From: Stomorhina lunata
Lineage: Eukaryota > Arthropoda > Insecta > Diptera > Rhiniidae
Length of the DNA: 64,000 nt
Direction of reading: 5' to 3'
Assembly: GCA_933228675.1 (NCBI GenBank)
Contig: OW121740.1
Span: 32,822,632 to 32,886,631 of the forward strand
The notes beneath the pieces are model-generated. The model had not been told where the DNA came from. It ran no database searches and worked only from the letters and a program-made list of their open reading frames with translations. Below, one piece after another: positions 22,900 to 37,504 of this stretch; position 1 is the stretch's first letter; every line of letters begins with the position of its first letter. The position numbers were made by a program, and so were the translations under genes.

Positions 22900-24915
22900 T
22901 AAGTTTCTTAGAATATGAAAAAAAAAATTATGAAAATTTTTTTATAAAAAATTTACGGTACAAAAATTTGTTATAGAAAATTGCATGTTCAAAAATTTTT
23001 GACAGAAAATTTTTGGTATAAAAATTTTTTATAGAAAATTTTTGGTATACACATTTTTTATAGGAAACTTTTGGTATAAAAGCTTTTATAGAAAGAAAAT
23101 TTTCGGTAGAAACATTTTATATAGAAAATTTCCGTATGAAAAATTTTTTATAGAAAATTTTTTATATAGAAAAATGTCGGTATAAAATTGTTCTATAGAA
23201 AATTTTGGGTATAAAATTTGTCTATAGAAAATTTTTAGTATTTAGAAAACTTTAATACAAAATACAATTTTATAATCTTAATAACATATAAAAGTATCAT
23301 TTAAGTAATAAAAAAACATATAATTTTATACCGAAAATTTTCTATAAAAAATTTTTATACCGAAAATTTTCTATAAAAAATTTTTATACCGACAATTTTC
23401 TATAAAAAATTTTTATACCGAAAATTTCCTATAAAAAATTTTTATACCGAAAATTTTCTATAAAAAATTTTTATACCGAAAATTTTCTATAAAAAATTTT
23501 TATACCGAAAATTTTCTATAAAAATTTTTATATTGAAAATTTTCTATAAAAAATTTTTATACCGAAAATTTTCAATAAAAAATTTTCATAGCGAAAATTT
23601 TCTAAAAAAAAAATTTATACCGAAAATTTTCTGTAGAAAATTTTTATACCGAAAATTTTCTATAAAACATTTTTATACCGACAATTTAAAAAAAAAAAAT
23701 GTTTATACTGAAAATTTTCTAAAGACAATAGAAAGATTTTTATAAAAAATGTTTCTACTGAAAATTTTTTATAGAAAAATTTTATATCGATAATTTTCTA
23801 TAAAAAAATTGTATACCGAAATTTTATACCGAAATTTTATACCCAAAATTTTCTATAAACAATTTATCATGCCGAAAATTTTTATATAAAAGTTTTTTAC
23901 CGAAAATTTTCTATAAAAAATTTTATGTCAAAAATGTCCTATAAAAAAATTTTATACAGGAAATTTTCTAATAAAAATGTTTATTTCAAAAATTTTCTAT
24001 AACAAATTTTTGTAATGAAAATTTTCTATAAAAAATGTTTATAGCGAAAATTTTGTTAAAAAAATTTGTATTCCAAAAATTTTATATACAAAATGATCAT
24101 TAAAAAATTTTTCATACGAAAATTTTCTATAGAAAAATTTTATACCGAAAATTTTCTATAAAAAAATTTTCATACGGAAATTTTCTATAAAAAAATTTTT
24201 ATACCGAAAATTTTCTATCAAAAATTTTTATACCAAAAATTTTCTATAACAAATTTTTACACCGTAAATTTTCTGTAAAAATTTTTTACACCGTAAGTTT
24301 TCTTTAAAAAATGTTTACCAAAAATTTTATATTAAAAATGTTTAAGCCGAAAATTTTCTATAAAAATTTGAATATCGAAAATTTTCTATAAAAAATATTT
24401 ATACTGAAAATTTTTAAAAACAATTTTTATAAAGAAAGATTTTTATAAAAAATATTTCTACTGAAAATTCTTTATTGAAAAATTTTATACTGATAATTTT
24501 CTGTAGGAAAATTTTATACTGAAATTTTTCTATAAAAAATTTATACCCAAAATTTTCTATAAACAATTTTTCATATAAAAATTTTCTGTTTGAAATTTTT
24601 TTACAGAAAATTTTCTATAAAAAATTTTATGAAAAAATGCATATAAAAAATTTTTATGCCGGAAATTTTCTTAAAAAAAAAAATTTACTCCAAAAATTTT
24701 CTATAACAAATTTTTGTACCGAAAATTTTCTATAAAAAATTTTTCCATTGAAAATTTTCTATAAAAAATGTTTATAGCGAAAATTTTGTTTAAAAAAATC
24801 TTATACCAAAAATTTTATATAAAAAATGTTTAAATTTCAATACAGAAAATTTTTTATAAAAATTTTTATACCGAAAATTTTCTATAAAAATGTTTATACC
24901 GAAAATTTCATCGAA
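22900..24915. repeat. AT-rich 29-bp-class array D1 with inverted halves
   Basis: From about 22900 to 23240 the unit reads as GGTATAAAAATTTTTTATAG plus GAAAATTTTT. From 23325 to 24915 it reads as the reverse complement, with ACCGAAAATTTTCTATAAAA plus AATTTTTAT. The period is close to 29 bp with substitutions and indels. The short ORFs inside are repeat artefacts. Confidence 0.9.
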
Positions 24916-26110
24916 ATTCCAGATGGTGTGGTTCAGTACGTGTTCGAAAATTTTTGCTTTGATTTAAATATCAATATTTTTTTATTTTCAAAACGTAAAT
25001 TTGAATTAGCATAAATCGAGTACCGCGTAAACCGAGCTACAGGTGTATACCCTTTCCACTTATGATGGCGAAGATTATATTACATAATTTGTTGCGATAG
25101 GGATAAGATTTTTTGTTTTGCCAGAGATAGGTAATGCCAATTTTTTGGGGAACACCCCTGAATAAATATAAAACAAAAAACGGCCATGTTAAAATGTATA
25201 CATTTTGTGCCTGCAGCACCCCCAAAGAATATTGAAATGCAATTTCCGCTTAAATTTTATATAAATATTATTACTCGATCATGATTATCTTGATCATGAA
25301 TTATTAAAAAAAAAAAGATTTTGTAATTACGTTCTCATTTAAATTTTTTTATAAATCAATTGTAAACGATTGATGGCGTTAAAGCGCTTAAAAATGTTTA
25401 TATTGGTGTTAAAATAAAAACTGATATCCATCACGAAAAATCAATTAAATAAATTAATTAAAATATCAACGAATGAAAAATCTCATTTGGAATATAAAAC
25501 AAAAAACAACAACAAAATAAAAAAAAAGATTTAAATGCATCAAAAATAATCAATAGTGGAAAATAACATTAATTTCCTTTGTACCAAAGAACAAATTATA
25601 TACAATATCTAGTAGAATAAAGCCAGTAAAAAAAATAATGCGTAATCTAGTCATTTATTCAATATTTTTATATTCGTTTTAAATTTTAATTTTTTTATAC
25701 ATATAAATATTTTGGTCATTGAACGTTTACCGCCATAAAACGAAAGTGTATAGACACGAAAACCAAACGTAATTAATAGAACAATAAATAATTTAAATTA
25801 AAAAAGTGTGAAACCGAATTAAATGAGATTGTTAAAAATGGATTAACCACGATATACATATTTTATTGATAAAAGAAATTCAACTGTGAACATTTTATTT
25901 TCATTTATTGGATAGCAAATGATAATCGTAAAATGACAAAGAATTATTTTACCAATTTCATTTTTAAACTGTATCAAATTTGTAATAAGCTACTAACAAT
26001 AAGCTAATGCAATTCATTTGGCATTTTATGATACTTAAGCCAGAACGAACTTTTCGCAAACGTTTCTGAGGCTATTTTGCACTTTGACGTACAATTGGTA
26101 TGGTAAACTG
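24916..26110. other. Unique AT-rich sequence, no gene seen
   Basis: Includes a family A-like TACCCTTTCCACTTATGATG at about 25050 and a GATCATGATTATCTTGATCA near-palindrome at 25277-25296. No coding region was recognised. Confidence 0.4.
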
Positions 26111-26124
26111 AAGCAAAGAAGATA

Positions 26125-28625
26125 AACGCACAGATTTTATAGGACATTTTTTTAAAAATTCACTTTTTATAGGAAATTTTTCAAAAATTTAGATTTTATA
26201 GGAAATTTTTCAAAAATCTACTTTTTATAGGAAATATTTCAAAAATTTACTTTTTATAGGAAATTTTTCAAAAATTGACTTTTTATAGGAAATTTTTAAA
26301 AATTTACTTTTTATTAGAAATTTTTAAAAAATTTACTTTTTATAGGAAATTTTTCAAAAACTTACTTTTTATAGGAAATTTTTCAAAAATTTACTTTTTA
26401 TAGGAAATTTTTCAAAAATTTACTTTTTATAGGAAATTTTTCAAAAATTTACTTTTTATAGGAAATTTTTCAAAAATTTACTTTTTATAGGAAATTTTTC
26501 AAATATCTACTTTTATAGGAAATTTTTCAAAAATTTACTTTTTATAGGAAATTTTTCAAAAATCTACTTGTTATAGGAAGTTTTTTAAAAATTTACTTTT
26601 TATAGGAAATTTTTCAAAAACTTACTTTTATAGGAAATTTTTCAAAAATTTACTTTTTATAGGAAATTTTTCAAAAATCTACTTTTTATAGGAAATTTTT
26701 CAAACATTTACTTTTTTATCGAAAATTTTTTAAAAATTTACTTTTTATCGGAAATTTTTTAAAAATTTACTTGTTATAGAAAGTTTTTTAAAAATTTACT
26801 TTTTAAAGTAAATTTTTTAAAAATGTTCTTTTTATTGGAAATTTTTCAAAAATTTACTTTTTATAGGAAATTTATCAAAAATTTACTTTTTATAGGAAAT
26901 TTTTTAAAAATTTACTTTTTATAGGAAATTTTTCAAAAATTTGCTTTTTATAGTAAATTTTTCAAAAATTTACTTTTTATATGAAATTTTTCAAAAATTT
27001 ACTTTTTATATGAAACTTTTCAAAAATTTAGATTTTATAGGAAATTTTTCAAAAATTTACTTTTTATAGGAAATTTTTCAAAAATTTACTTTTTATATGA
27101 AATTTGTGAAAAATTTACTTTTTATAGGAAATTTGTGAAAAATTTACTTTTTATAGGAAATTTTTCAAAAATTTACATTTTATATGAAATTTTTCAAAAA
27201 TTTACTTTTTATAGGAAATTTTTTAAAAATTTACTTTTTATATTAAATTTTTCAAAAATTTGCTTTTTATAGGAAATTTTTCAAAAATTTACTTTTTATA
27301 GGAAATTTTTCAAAAATTTACTTTTTATAGGAAATTTTTCAAAAATTTGCTTTTTATAGGAAATTTTTCAAAAATCTACTTTTTATAGGAAATATTTCAA
27401 AAATTTACTTTTTATACGAAATTTTTCAAAAATTTACTTTTTATAGGAAATTTTTCAAAAATTTACTTTTTATTAGAAATTTTTCAAAAATTTACTTTTT
27501 ATAGGAAATTTTTCAAAAACTTACTTTTTATAGGAAATTTTTCAAAAATTTACTTTTTATAGGAAATTTTTCAAAAATTTTCTTTTTATAGGAAATTTTT
27601 CAAAAATTTACTTCTTATAGGAAATTTTTTAAAAATATACTTTTTATAGGAAATTTTTCAAAAATCTACTTGTTATAGAAAGTTTTTTAAAAATTTACTT
27701 TTTAAAATTTTTTAAAAATGTTCTTTTTATTGGAAATTTTTCAAAAATTTATTTTTTATTTAAAATTTTTCAAAAATTTATTTTTTATTGGAAATTTTTC
27801 AAAAATTTGCTTTTTATAGGAAATTTTTCAAAAATTCTCTTTTTATAGGAAAATTTTTCAAAAATTTACTTTTTATAGAAAATTTTTCAAAAATTTACTT
27901 TTAATAGGAAATTTTTCAAAAATTTACTTTTATAGGAAATTTTTCAAAAATTTACTTTTTATAGGAAATTTTTCAAAAATCTACTTGTTATAGGAAGTTT
28001 TTTAAAAATTTACTTTTTAAAGTAAATTTTTTAAAAATTTTCTTTTTATAGGAAATTTTCCAAAAATTTACTTTTTATAGGAAATTTTTCAAACATTTAC
28101 TTTTTTATCGAAAATTTTTTAAAAATTTACTTTTTATGGGAAATTTTTTAAAAATTTACTTTTTATCAGAAATTTTTCAAAAATTTACTTTTTATAGGAA
28201 ATTTTTCAAAATTTTACTTTTTATAGGAAAATTTTTCAAAAATTTACATTTTATAGGAAAGTTTTTCAAAGATTAACCTTTTATAGGTTATTTTTCAAAA
28301 AATTTACTTTTTATTGGTAATTTTTCAAAAATTAACTTTTTATTGAAAATTTTTCAAAAATTTACTTTTTATAGAAAGTTTTTCAAAAATTTACTATTTA
28401 TAAAAAATTTTTCAAATATTTACTTTTTATAGGAAATTTATCAAAAATTTACTTTTTATAGGAAATTTTTCAAAAATTTACTTTTTATAGGAAATTTTTC
28501 AAAGACTTACTTTTTATAGGAAATTTTTCAAAAAATATACTTTTTATAGGATATTTTTCAAAAATTTACTTTTTATAGGAAATTTTTCAAAAATTTACTT
28601 TTTATAGGAAATTTTTCATTTCATT
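26125..28625 (+). repeat. 29-bp tandem satellite array D2
   Basis: About 2.5 kb of a 29-bp unit containing GGAAATTTTTCAAAAATTTA followed by CTTTTTATA. There are roughly 85 copies by length, with scattered single-base variants. It is the reverse complement of the array at 30330-32025. Confidence 0.95.
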
Positions 28626-28635
28626 CATTTACTTT

Positions 28636-28718
28636 TTAACGCCGGCTCCGAACGACAAATGCATTAATTAGATAAGTTTTACATAGCCTAGTACTCAATA
28701 ACCAGTGACTAGCTGAGT
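28636..28718 (-). mobile_element. tRNA-Ala SINE 3' body fragment
   Basis: AACGCCGGCTCCGAACGACA and ATAACCAGTGACTAGCTGAG match the body of the SINE at 447-768. The tRNA head is missing. Confidence 0.8.
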
Positions 28719-29072
28719 TATAAGCAGTATTTGTTTCAAATTTCATGAAAAATATTGATAATTGTGGCTAAAGTATCAATTCCGGGAAGAGGGACCTATG
28801 GGAGCTACCATAAATAATAGACCGATTTTAATGAATTTCAATAGCCAAATTTCATCAAATTATCTTTAGAATTGCGAAATGTACTTTGATTAAATTGTTT
28901 ACATGGGGGTCCAGCCAGTCAGACGGACGGACGCACTGACATCGCTTATATGACTCAGAAAGTGATTCTAAGCCTATTGGTATACTAAAAGGTGGGTCTA
29001 AGACAAATATTTCTATGCTTTACATACATCAGCACAAACTTATAATACCTGTGGTGGTGAAGGGTATAATAA
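28719..29072 (+). repeat. Family A 3' half
   Basis: Contains CAATTCCGGGAAGAGGGACC, the GGGGGTCCAGCCAG block and the terminal GTGGTGGTGAAGGGTATAAT. It directly abuts the SINE fragment. Confidence 0.8.
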
Positions 29073-30310
29073 ACTGGATAAATATTTATTTATTGTAACA
29101 AGTCAACCAAAAACTTTCTAAAATTGACACCTACATTTAAAATTAGTTGTTATTTAAGAAAAATGTGCATTATTTCCCATCAAAGAAATTGGTCAGTTGT
29201 ACTGACTCATTACTTATATTCATAGAAATGTTTATAAATGATTTACATATGTATAATATGTCTATTTTATATATGTAGGTCAGTCACGATTAATGTCTAA
29301 ATTCTTAAATTGTTTGCCTTCATTGAAAAATATTTGTTTGAATTTTAATTTAACATTTTATTTGTTTAGACAATTTTCTGTATCTTAGGTCTGTTTCTTT
29401 ACTTTCAGGGTGAGTTCGGACAAATGAGAGTAATCTCGAAAATTCTCTTTTAAATAACGAAATTTTCCAGAAAGGAATAGAAAATGTTAGTCCACAATGG
29501 ATTTGTCTTGTAAAATATTCAAAGAAATGTTTTCAAAAATTTTAATAACATTTTGATTTTACTTTATTTAATTTCTAAATTTTCTATAATCAATGAAAAA
29601 GTTTGTGTAATTTGGAGTAAAAATTTAGTAAAGACTCAAACCAAAACAGAGTCTGGCAACACAATTGGGCGAGTTTTGGGTAACTTCGGAATGGTTTGGG
29701 TAGTTTCGTTATCGTACCGGAACACAACTATTATATCTTTATGTTTTTAATTAAATTTTACAAAAATTCTTAATAGACATTAAAAACAAAGCAATTTAAT
29801 GCGTTTTTGTTTTTTTTTTTATTGTGTTTTTTTATTCTCTTAATCAGTTCTCAAAGAATATAAATAAATATACAAATTTATTTAGGTCTTCTAAAATATT
29901 TATTCCTTTAATTAAATTTTTTTTTCTAATTTTTTGTTTTGCTGATTATAATTAAAACAAATATCAATTTAAATATCAAATTAAACACAAAATTTATTTA
30001 GATAACAACAAAAATTTGAAATAAATAAACAATAAAAACAAAAAAGATTTCGAAAATTTTGCCTGATATAAATAAATAGAGGAAATAATGACGCGTTAGA
30101 GGTGAAATAAATGCGAGCAGATTTTTCTCGTTTAAGGGTTAAAAACCCCTAATATATAGAGATTAATTGCATTTGCCATAAAAAAATAACCAAAGGTATT
30201 GTATGACTACATTGTGGCTGACTTTCTAAATATATATAGAAAAATTTAGAACCTAAACAAAAAATTCGCATGTCAATCATTTTTAACAATGAAGCAAAAA
30301 CTACACTATT
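29073..30310. other. Spacer between the inverted satellite arrays
   Basis: AT-rich unique DNA with no convincing gene. The ORF at 29553-29750 is unsupported. Together with the SINE and family A fragments it forms the 1.7-kb centre of the large inverted repeat. Confidence 0.45.
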
Positions 30311-30329
30311 CTACAAAAATATTTGCACG

Positions 30330-32025
30330 GCAAAATTCCTATTAAAAAGTAAATTTAAAAAAAATCCATAAAAAGTAAACTTTTGAAAATTTTCCTATAA
30401 AAAGTAAATTTTTGAGAAATTGTCTATAAATAGAAAATTTTTGAAAAATTTCCTATAAAAAGTAGATTTTTAAAAAATTTCCTATAAAATGTAAATTTTT
30501 GAAAAATTTCCTATAAAAAGTAGATTTTTAAAAAATTTCCTATAAAAAGTAAATTTTTAAAAAATTTCCTATAAAATGTAAATTTTTGAAAAAATTTCCT
30601 ATAAAATGTAAATTTTTGAAAAATTTGCTATAAAAAGTAGATTTTTAAAAAATTTCCTATAAAAAGTAAATTTTTAAAAAATTTCCTATAAAAAGTAAAT
30701 TTTTGAAAAAATTTCCTATAAAAAGTAAATTTTTGAAAAACTTCCTATAAAAAAAATTTTTAGAAAAATTTCCTATAAAAAGTAAATTTTTTAAAAATTT
30801 ATTATAAAACTAAATTTTCCTATAAAAAGTAAATTTTTGAAAAAATTTCCTATAAATAGAAAATTTTTGAAAAACTTCCTAAAGATAGAAAATTTTTGAG
30901 AAATTTTCTATAAATAGAAAATTTTTGAAAAATTTTCTATAAAAAGTAAATTTTTGAAAAATTTCCTATAAAAAGCAAATTTTTGAAAAATTTCCTATTA
31001 ATAGAAAATTTTTGAAAAACTTCCTATAAATAGAAAATTTTTGAAAAATTTCCTATAAATAGAAAATTTTTGAAAAATTTCCTATAAATAGAAAATTTTT
31101 GAAAAATTTCCTATAAATAGAAAATTTTTGAAAAATTTCCTGTAAAAAGTAAATTTTTTAAAAATTTCCTATAAAAAGTAAATTTTTAAATAATTTCCTA
31201 TAAAAAGTAAATTTTTGGAAAAATTTCCTATAAATAGAAAATTTTTTAAAAATTTCCTATAAATAGAAAATTTTTTAAAAATTTCCTATAAATAGAAAAT
31301 TTTTGAAAAATTTCCTATAAAAAGTAATTTTTTGAAAAATTTCCTACAAAAAGTAAATTTTTGAAAAATTTCCTATAAAAAGTAAATTTTTGAAAAATTT
31401 TCTATAAAAAGTAAATTTTTGAAATATTTCCTATAAAAAGCAAATTTTTGAAAATTTTCCTATAAATAGAAAATTTTTGAAAAACTTCCTATAAATAGAA
31501 AATTTTTGAAAAACTTCCTATAAATAGAAAATTTTTGAAAAATTTCCTATAAATAGAAAATTTTTGAAAAATTTCCTATAAATAGAAAATTTTTGAAAAT
31601 TTTCCTATAAATAGAAAATTTTTGAAAAATTTCCTATAAAATGCTAGTTTTTGAAAAATTTCCTATTAAAAGTAAATTTTGGAAAAATTTCCTATAAATA
31701 GAAAATTTTTGAAAAATTTCCTATAAATAGAAAATTTTTGAAAAATTTCCTATAAATAGAAAATTTTTGAAAAATTTCCTATAAATAGAAAATTTTTGAA
31801 AAATTTCATATAAATAGAAAATTTTTGAAAAATTTCCTATAAAAAGTAAATTTTTGAAAAATTTCCTTTAATAAGTAAATTTTTGAAAAATTTCATATGA
31901 AAAGTAAATTGAAAAATTTCCTATAAAAAGTAAATTTTTGAAAAATTTCCTATAAAAAGTAAATTTTTAAAAAATTTCTTATAAAAAGTAAATTTTTGAA
32001 AAATTTTCTATAAAAAGTAAATTTT
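30330..32025 (-). repeat. 29-bp tandem satellite array D3 (inverse of D2)
   Basis: Units of 29 bp containing AAGTAAATTTTTGAAAAATT followed by TCCTATAAA. Many units carry a variant AATAGAAAATTTTTG in place of AAAAGTAAATTTTTG. These variants cluster around 30840-31130, 31220-31300 and 31460-31830, so subtypes have spread locally. Confidence 0.95.
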
Positions 32026-33785
32026 TTGTATCAAATCGATAATTACAAAATTTTGACTGTCAATATTTTATTAGATTTTCTAAATTTGATATGAATTATT
32101 TTTCGCATAGTAAGATCCACAATCGCAGAACCTTTCCCCACCATTAATTTAATTTTTTTGGAATGTGGACTTATTCCACTTTCAAAATAAAGTCATCAAA
32201 TGTACTTTGAGTTTTATCAGAAATCACAACATCAGTAGTTCCAAAACCATAGAAAAAATATCGCAATATCTCCTTAACTGGCTATACGATTTTTAAGCTT
32301 TCTTGTTGAGTAGTGTAGTATATTATAAAATTGCATCAGATTTTTACCTCTCCTCAACAAATGTTTTCCATATATTAAATTTCTTTCGAAAATTTGCGAT
32401 TTTTTTCAAATTTTCTTTTAGAAATTATTGCCATTTGCCTAATGCATTAGTTATTTTTGTGAAAGACTGAAATCAATTTTTGTGCACTTAATGAAAATTT
32501 TATATAGTCTGCCATTAGTAACTAGATATTCAAAATGAAAATATTTTGACAAATAAAATTATGATTTATAGACTGTCTGGAGACGAATGAAAAATTTCTT
32601 CAAGAATGCTATAAACAATTCAACAGTTTATTCATATTTGTTGTTTGGAAAATAGCGATTTGTTAACAGATTTTAATATTTCGGAAATACCAAAATTAAT
32701 ATTCATTTTGTCTTGAATATCAAATACGAAAAGAAACAGAAAGATATACAGATTTTATTTTGTAAAATGAAAAGGAATGAAGATTTCGTGGAAAATAATA
32801 AAAACCAAGGAATAATTAAAATACATTGAAACTAAATTGCAAGAATATGAAATTCGAATATTTTGAAGTATTCATAAAGTAAATAGGGAGTATATATGAG
32901 AAAGTGAATATTATTTTTTGAGTGGTACCTTTCCCGAACGAATTTTGATATAATAGTTTTATGATATGTGCTATATCCGTTTATGGTTTTATATTTATGG
33001 TTATTTTCTGCAGAGGTTCTAATTTGTGAAACGATTATTTCCAAATTTTGTTTATTAAATTGCAAACCCTCAAAATCTTGAGTTACGGATAAAAAACGTA
33101 TGCATTTATCACCTTTTAACTTAGAGAAATACGAACCGATTTCAATTTTTTGGCGTATATTGAAAAAAAAGACCGTTTAATTGTGTATAAATTCTCAAGT
33201 GAGTAAAAATACACAATTCTGATCTTAAATCTGTTGTTATGCCTTTCGCCACTTGTAAGCTCCTCCAGACAGACAGCATAAGGTAAGGCTCAAAGTTCAG
33301 ATAAGTGATTTTTTTTAGAAGCTGTAGAAACAAGAATTTGATATACGTATAGAAGCTTTTGATACATTTCGCCCTAGTTCCGTAATATGTTGTCGTCATG
33401 AAATTTAAATTTAATTCTCATACTACCCACTCTCGAAGAAATACAAAAATACATGAAGGTACTTGTACCGAAATCAAATATGAAAGCAAACAAAAACAAA
33501 GCTTCTTTAATCTTTAAATGAACACATTCGTACTACAATAATCGGACCAACTAGACAATATAAACAAGACTAACAAACGAACGGCAACATCATCACATCG
33601 TGATGAACAATTGTTGCTTGTTTCTTTTTAATACCCTACACCAGCAGAGGTAATAAGGGTATATTGGGGTTAAAGTGATTTTGGTAACGTGTGCTTAGAA
33701 AAATGTAGGGATGTTATGTACAAAACATGGACAATCTCGGGTCTGAGTTTCCTATGAACGAAAGAATCACTTTACCTTATCTTAT
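32026..33785. other. Unique AT-rich sequence, no gene seen
   Basis: ORFs at 32832-33065 and 33142-33399 are unsupported. An AATACCCTACACCAGCAGAGG phrase at about 33631 is common at repeat edges, but its element was not resolved. Confidence 0.4.
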
Positions 33786-35535
<1,750 letters not shown>

Positions 35536-35689
35536 AGTTGTATTGTCTGTACGCTAAAAACACAACTCGATTACAATTAAAATTGTACAAATAGACGCAC
35601 AATGCACTATGGAGCTAATGACAGGTTTTTGAGGAAAAAGTAAATTTTTCAAATCAATTTTTCAAAACAATTTTTCAAATCAATTTTTC

Positions 35690-36235
35690 AAATCAATTCC
35701 AGATCCTTTCGGTCCGTCAAATGAAAGTTATCACATTCATTTTCATCTGAAGGACAAAAACATATTTTTTTTTTGTATTCTTGTGTTTCCATATGTTTTT
35801 TATATGGGAGATATGGTCAAATGGTGACCAATTGCGGCAAAATTTTGCACACTGGCTGGCATTGACATAAAACTATCTTGTATTAAATAGCTATTACAGT
35901 TTAGCATTTATTAGCATTTAAGTCTATTTTAGGTGGAATTTAGGCTGTTTCCGTAAGTGTTTTGTGTGGAAGCTATGGTTAAATGTCAACCAATTTTATA
36001 CGTCTAGGACTAATGTAAAACTTCTCTATACTAAATTTTTTCGTTATTACTGTAACAGTTTGTCACAAAAAATTTCCCAGAAATGAAGTTTCAGCTACCT
36101 AGCTCCTTTCGTACTTTTGATAGATAGACAGTGGGCGTACTATCGCACTTTTAATAGATAGACAGTGGTCGTGGCACTGCCCAATTGACTTAGAAACTAA
36201 TTGTTTTATGTAATTTATAGCCGCAAAAACTGATC
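35690..36235 (-). repeat. Family B repeat, copy 5 (reverse, partial)
   Basis: GTTTTTTATATGGGAGATAT, the CACTGGCTGGCATTGACATA block and AGCTACCTAGCTCCTTTCGT match family B in reverse. Confidence 0.7.
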
Positions 36236-36563
36236 ATTGGCCCCACTGTGCAGTGTTTTGAAACAGAAAAAAGTGGTAATAAATCCGTATTTTCTAGACT
36301 ATAAGTCTGATTGTATTAGTTTGTATGACAGAATTTTTAAGGAGGACCAAAGCTAAATTTTGGATTTATGGCTACCCTGTGTTTACACAGGATGAAGCTT
36401 TGGACGCCAAAGGAGACCAAGTTAGAAGTAAAAAAGCTTTTGGATCGTGCAGCTCTTTTAATTATTGCCCAATATGGTTGATTTTTTTACATTTTGGAAT
36501 AAACTTGAAAAAACGAATAAAAATATGCTTACTTTACTGTAAGACTTGTTATGGGTTTTAAGT
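36236..36563. other. Unique sequence, no gene seen
   Basis: The 78-codon ORF at 36325-36561 has no recognisable similarity. Confidence 0.4.
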
Positions 36564-36565
36564 TA

Positions 36566-37212
36566 CAGGCAACTCCCGGTATAATGAAATATATAATGTC
36601 AGGCTCAGTCGTTATATACAAAAATTCATTATATCGCAAAGTGCTTGTACTCTACACCAGATATATAGATCTGAGACCACCATAAAGTATACAGATCTAC
36701 TCATAATCAATAACTGAGTCGATTTAACGATGCCAGTCCGTTCGTATACCTAAACAGCTAACTTGTAGTCCATGCAATATCGTTTTCGAAGTCACAATTT
36801 TTAATATAATTTGATGAAAGTTGGTACAGGCATATTTTTTAGTGGGCCTATGATACTGAAATCGGTCCTTTATTTCAGGTTTCTTCAGTAGGTCTGGCTC
36901 CTTGGAATTTAGATTTTGGCTTCAAATTTAATATATTTTTTTTTTCAAAATTTTTTACAATAAAAAAACACTACGACCAATTGGCTTGAAAGACTAAAAG
37001 ACTTTTTATTTGTATTTTTAACCTTAGTTTTACATTTTTTCAAAAACTCATTTATGTAACATTAAAATTTATGAAAATTGTTTAATTATTCGTTACATCG
37101 TGTATAAAATTTGCTTAATATTCGCTATATAAAGTACTCAATGGAAAAAATAATAACGTTCGTTATATCCAATTTTCGTTAAATCGAGATTCGTTATACC
37201 CGGCTTTGCCTG
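36566..37212 (-). mobile_element. pogo-like MITE, copy 2
   Basis: Begins CAGGCAACTCCCGGTATAAT and ends CCCGGCTTTGCCTG, flanked by TA (36564-36565 and 37213-37214). It is inverted relative to the copy at 7673-8656 and lacks the nested TTAA MITE, so it records the empty site. Confidence 0.85.
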
Positions 37213-37500
37213 TATTTCATTTCAAAATAGAAAAAATCATTTTCCTTTTCGATTTTTTTTTAGTTTCTGTTCGATTGTGCATTTGTTCGATTTGTGCATT
37301 CATAATTTTAAAATTCTGGGATACAGCTAACAGTTCAGAAAATAAAATAGTGCAAACAGTTTTTAAAAACTTTGTAACTGCAAAAAATTATTTATCTAAC
37401 TTCTGAAATTTAAAGTCAAATTTCAAGTAAAATTTAGCAAAAAAATACACTTTTTAGTTTTTTTCGTAGATTTTCCCACAAGCGTTTAAGGTCTTTTTAC
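37213..37500. other. Unique AT-rich sequence
   Basis: No gene was recognised; it leads into the next array. Confidence 0.4.
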
Positions 37501-37504
37501 ACCT

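Noticed and set aside
23533..25014. Lys/Phe/Ile-rich ORFs in array D1
   Set aside because: Periodic low-complexity peptides created by the 29-bp repeat.
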